From: Aeromicrobium sp.
GTDB taxonomy: Bacteria; Actinomycetota; Actinomycetes; Propionibacteriales; Nocardioidaceae
Direction: 5' to 3'
Assembly: GCF_023146395.1 (NCBI RefSeq)
Contig: NZ_JAGLCD010000007.1
Location: 61,899-125,898 of the forward strand
Length of the DNA stretch: 64,000 nt
A program made the position numbers and the translations under genes. Positions 58,826 to 64,000 of this stretch are shown in pieces. The stretch's first letter is position 1. Every line of letters begins with the position of its first letter. Below the pieces are notes generated by a model. That model ran no database searches. It had not been told where the DNA came from and saw only the letters and a program-made list of their open reading frames with translations.

Positions 58826-59887
58826 ATGTCTGCCCTGGCCCCCCTGCCCGTGTCCCCCTCGGGCCCGAAGGAGCGCGTCGCCTACCTCGACAACGCGCGG
58901 TACTGGGTCATGCTGCTGGTCGTGATCGGCCACTGCCTCACGGAGCTCGTCGTGATGGACAGCGCGCGGGGGGTCTACACGTGGATCTATGCGTTCCACA
59001 TGCCGTTCTTCATCCTGATCTCCGGCTACACGGCTCGCCACTACGTCGGTGACGTCCGTCAGATCCGGCGGCTCGTGAGCACCCTGGTCGTGCCGTACCT
59101 GCTGGTCGAGCTGAGCCTGCAGCTCATCACGCGCCACTACACGGGTGAACCGAAGCAGCTCATGGTGCTCTCGCCGCAGTGGATCGGCTGGTTCATGGCG
59201 GCCCTGATCCTCTGGCGGCTCACGACCCCAGTCTGGCGGGCGCTGCGCTACCCGATCACGACCTCGATCGTGATCTCCCTGGGGTCGGGCCTGATCGACA
59301 TCCCCAACGTCCTGGCGATCCACAAGACCGTGGCCTTCCTGCCGTTCTACGTCATCGGCCTGCACCTGACGCGCGAGCACTTCCTGCGGCTCGGCACGAT
59401 GCGGATCCGGGCCGCCTCGATCGCCCTGCTCGGCGGGCTGTTCGTGTTCTGCCAGCTCGTGCGGATCCCGGACGCCCAGGCGTGGCTGCTGTGGAAGAAC
59501 AGCTACGTCGATCTCGGCACGACCTTCGCGGAGGGGCTGCTGATCCGTGCTGGCCTGATCGCGCTCGGCCTCCTCATGACGTTCGCGGCCCTGTCGCTCG
59601 TGCCACGGCGTCGGTCCTGGACGACGTCCTTCGGAGAGCGCACGTTCTACTGCTACCTCCTGCACGGATTCGTCATCATCTGGCTCGACCGGCACTTCCA
59701 CCTCTGGGACCAGCTCGAGCCGTACGGCGTCCGATCCGTGGCCGGCCTGATCATCGCTGCGATCGTGCTGGCCAACCTGCTCATGACACCGATCGTCGCC
59801 CGGGTCTTCCGTCCCGTGTTCGAGCCCCGGCTCACCTGGATGTTCCGTCCGATCGACGAGTCCCCCCAGGTCAAGATCCCCGTCTGA
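58826..59887 (+). CDS. Acyltransferase-3-family membrane protein
   Basis: 353 residues with about ten membrane helices. The family hallmarks are RVAYLDNARYWVMLLVVIGH (Arg and His of the active site), YAFHMPFFILISGYTARH, and a late ERTFYCYLLHGFVIIW. Such proteins O-acetylate sugars, wall polymers or small molecules at the membrane; the acceptor is unknown. ATG at 58826 is set by the -10 box; the frame extends to 58751 without support. Confidence 0.9.
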   Translation: MSALAPLPVSPSGPKERVAYLDNARYWVMLLVVIGHCLTELVVMDSARGVYTWIYAFHMPFFILISGYTARHYVGDVRQIRRLVSTLVVPYLLVELSLQLITRHYTGEPKQLMVLSPQWIGWFMAALILWRLTTPVWRALRYPITTSIVISLGSGLIDIPNVLAIHKTVAFLPFYVIGLHLTREHFLRLGTMRIRAASIALLGGLFVFCQLVRIPDAQAWLLWKNSYVDLGTTFAEGLLIRAGLIALGLLMTFAALSLVPRRRSWTTSFGERTFYCYLLHGFVIIWLDRHFHLWDQLEPYGVRSVAGLIIAAIVLANLLMTPIVARVFRPVFEPRLTWMFRPIDESPQVKIPV

Positions 59888-59909
59888 CGACCCGCGCCCC
59901 GGCTACCTG

Positions 59910-59989
59910 GGACGCAAACTGATCGTTAGTGGTTGCTGCGGGACGCAATCTGCGGGGTTGAGGGTGCTACCGCGCCCGCAACCCCGCAG
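59910..59989 (+). repeat. Hairpin repeat upstream of the DUF559-like gene (copy 2)
   Basis: 80 bases, same orientation as 50080-50160. The hairpin core is 59950-59989 with perfect 11-bp arms (CTGCGGGGTTG / CAACCCCGCAG). Inner tail GTGGTTGCTG is shared with the copy at 61040-61120. It is the left flank of the DUF559-like gene, hairpin side facing the gene. Confidence 0.85.
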
Positions 59990-60098
59990 GTCTCGCCGAC
60001 GCGCTCGCCGCTGTCCACAGGCCGGGGCCGCGCCGCGGCCGTCCACAGCCGCGAGCGGCGCCCTGGCGGCACGAGCGCGGCCAGGCTGCGATGGACCG

Positions 60099-61043
60099 AT
60101 GCCCGTCATGCGTGCCGCCGAAGCCTTCGCCCTCCACGGCCGCGCCGCCGTCCGCCACGCCGTGGACTCCGGCCGCTGGCAGCGACCCCACCGCGGCGTC
60201 TACGTGACGCACAACGGGCCGCTGACCCGCCACGAACGCTGGGAGGTCTCCCTCGCGGCCTGCCCACCGGACGCCGCGCTCGGCGGGCTCGCGGCCCTCG
60301 AGCTCGACGGTCTCCGCGGCTTCGAACCGGAACGGTGCTTCGTCGTCCTGCCCGAGGGCGCCGATCGCCCCCACCTGCCCGGCACCGTGACGCACTGGAG
60401 CACCCAGCTGGACCCGGCCGACATCGCTCCCGCGCGGACACCGCGCCGCACGCGCACCGAGCGGAGCATCGTCGACGCGGCGTCGTGGACGACCCACGAC
60501 CGGCACGCGCGCGCGATCGTGCTCGCCTCGCTGCAGCAGGGCCTGGTCGCGCCGCGCACCATGCACGCACTGCTCGACCGCCGTGCCACCGTGCGACGGG
60601 CCGGGCTCGTCCGCGAGTCCGTGCTGGACGCCGATGGCGGCATCGCCTCCCTGCCCGAGAAGGACTTCGACGATCTCGTCCTCGTCGCGGGCCTGCCCCG
60701 ACCGACGCGCCAGCGGGTCGTCCGCGGGCGGGACGGGCGCTACTACCTCGACGCCGAGTGGCCCGAGCTCGGTGTGGCCGTGGAGATCCACGGGCTGCCG
60801 CACCACGGCGTCGTGCAGTGGTCGCACGACCTCTTCCGGTCGAACGAGATCGTGATCGACGGGCCGCGGCTGCTGGTGTTCACGTCCTACGTCGTGCGCC
60901 ACGAACCGGCGGTCGTGCTCGACCAGCTGGTGCGCGCCCTGCGCTCGGGCGGGTGGACCGGATCGGTGCGTCCGGTGCCCGTGCTGTCGCGCCGCGAGCG
61001 CTGGCGACGCAGAGCATCCGTGGCCCGGGAGGACGCAGGCTGA
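60099..61043 (+). CDS. AbiEi-like winged-helix plus DUF559 (Vsr/restriction-fold) protein
   Basis: 314 residues, soluble. Residues about 5-70 resemble the N-terminal helical domain of AbiEi-type antitoxins (AVRHAVDSGRWQRPHRGVYV). The C-terminal part (about 185-285) has the DUF559 nuclease-like pattern: PEKDFDDLVLVAGLPRP (Glu187), YYLDAEWPELGVAVEIHG (Asp218, Glu229), His235-His236, and HDLFRSNE (Asp244, Arg247). It is thus a candidate PD-(D/E)XK or Vsr-like endonuclease. No partner toxin gene is next to it. It is flanked on both sides by inverted copies of a hairpin repeat, and its TGA stop (61041-61043) lies inside the right-hand hairpin. An ATG 9 bases downstream is an alternative start. Confidence 0.75.
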   Translation: MPVMRAAEAFALHGRAAVRHAVDSGRWQRPHRGVYVTHNGPLTRHERWEVSLAACPPDAALGGLAALELDGLRGFEPERCFVVLPEGADRPHLPGTVTHWSTQLDPADIAPARTPRRTRTERSIVDAASWTTHDRHARAIVLASLQQGLVAPRTMHALLDRRATVRRAGLVRESVLDADGGIASLPEKDFDDLVLVAGLPRPTRQRVVRGRDGRYYLDAEWPELGVAVEIHGLPHHGVVQWSHDLFRSNEIVIDGPRLLVFTSYVVRHEPAVVLDQLVRALRSGGWTGSVRPVPVLSRRERWRRRASVAREDAG

Positions 61044-61120
61044 GGGGTTGAGGGTGCCCCCACACCCTCAACCCCTCAGGCCTCGCGCCCTCAGCAACCA
61101 CGATCCCTCAGATTCGGTCC
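61040..61120 (-). repeat. Hairpin repeat at the end of the DUF559-like gene (copy 3, inverted)
   Basis: 81 bases, reverse orientation relative to copies 1 and 2. The 40-base core 61040-61079 is a perfect 17-bp stem (CTGAGGGGTTGAGGGTG at 61040-61056, its complement at 61063-61079) with a 6-base loop. The tail ends TCCCTCAGATTCGGTCC, the exact complement of the first 17 bases of copy 1. Contains the gene's stop codon and may also serve as its terminator. Confidence 0.88.
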
Positions 61121-61159
61121 CCCTCCCGGGGAGGCGCTGGGGGTGGGCGGGCGGGGACG

Positions 61160-61207
61160 GACGAAGGCCCCGGGTCCGCCGTTGATGGCGGTCCCGGGGC
61201 CTTCGTC
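61160..61207 (-). terminator. Terminator of the rpoB-rpoC transcript
   Basis: A 21-bp stem with one mismatch (left arm 61160-61180, right arm 61187-61207, loop GTTGAT), 18 bases after the rpoC stop. Its core AAGGCCCCGGG resembles the rplQ terminator. Confidence 0.85.
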
Positions 61208-61225
61208 AGGGCGATCGGCGAACGA

Positions 61226-64000
<2,775 letters not shown>

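Noticed and set aside
60099..61043. Complete AbiE toxin-antitoxin pair
   Set aside because: Only the AbiEi-like N-terminal segment is present; no nucleotidyltransferase (AbiEii) gene is next to it.
59910..61120. Classical insertion sequence around the DUF559-like gene
   Set aside because: No DDE or HUH/Tyr transposase motif and no evident target-site duplication; the repeats are much longer than usual IS ends and occur solo elsewhere.

Overview
The window is about 64 kb of very GC-rich DNA with many GTG starts, dense overlapping genes, TANNNT-type -10 boxes sitting directly on start codons, a mycothiol-dependent enzyme family member and actinobacterial forms of ribosomal proteins (long acidic L17 tail, L4 with an extra C-terminal domain, zinc-type S14). 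I infer a chromosomal segment of a high-GC actinobacterium, probably of the Nocardioides/Aeromicrobium kind. No rRNA, tRNA, CRISPR array or classical insertion sequence is visible.

Bases 1-18351 (all minus strand) hold a ten-gene operon-like block read right to left: PP2C phosphatase, FHA protein, membrane Ser/Thr kinase with an extracellular FN3-like domain, FHA/winged-helix protein, a 2074-residue surface protein with Ig/cadherin-like and FN3 repeats, MoxR ATPase, DUF58 protein, a transglutaminase-like membrane protein whose catalytic triad is degraded, an RDD/FHA protein, and the start of an FHA-bearing EccC-like secretion ATPase. Six of the nine junctions are 4-bp ATGA/GTGA overlaps. This looks like a phospho-signalling module wired to a type VII-like secretion or envelope machine.

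Bases 18586-21389 carry rplM-rpsI-glmM and an acetyltransferase (minus). Bases 21647-25624 are a plus-strand block (citrate synthase, truA, two small enzymes, a lipoprotein, a methyltransferase), ended by a terminator shared with the converging rplQ. Bases 25692-29420 hold infA-rpmJ-rpsM-rpsK-rpsD-rpoA-rplQ. A housekeeping island (29607-34952: M20 peptidase, MFS transporter, Lrp regulator, dimethylargininase-like enzyme, GYF-tailed membrane protein) separates this from the S10/spc cluster (35212-47934, rpsJ through secY-adk-map).

Bases 48417-49983 carry a lipoprotein and a cation diffusion facilitator. Bases 50283-54633 are the str operon (rpsL-rpsG-fusA-tuf). Bases 54841-61043 carry a uracil/xanthine permease, a mycothiol-dependent isomerase-like protein, a lipoprotein, a NUDIX hydrolase, an acyltransferase and a DUF559/AbiEi-like protein; rpoC enters from the right edge.

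The most unusual find is an approximately 80-base dispersed repeat with a 40-base hairpin core. Two copies flank the DUF559/AbiEi-like nuclease-fold gene in inverted orientation (59910-61120), one of them containing the gene's stop codon, and a third solo copy lies 10 kb away behind tuf. The layout recalls REP elements paired with RAYT genes, but with an unrelated protein.
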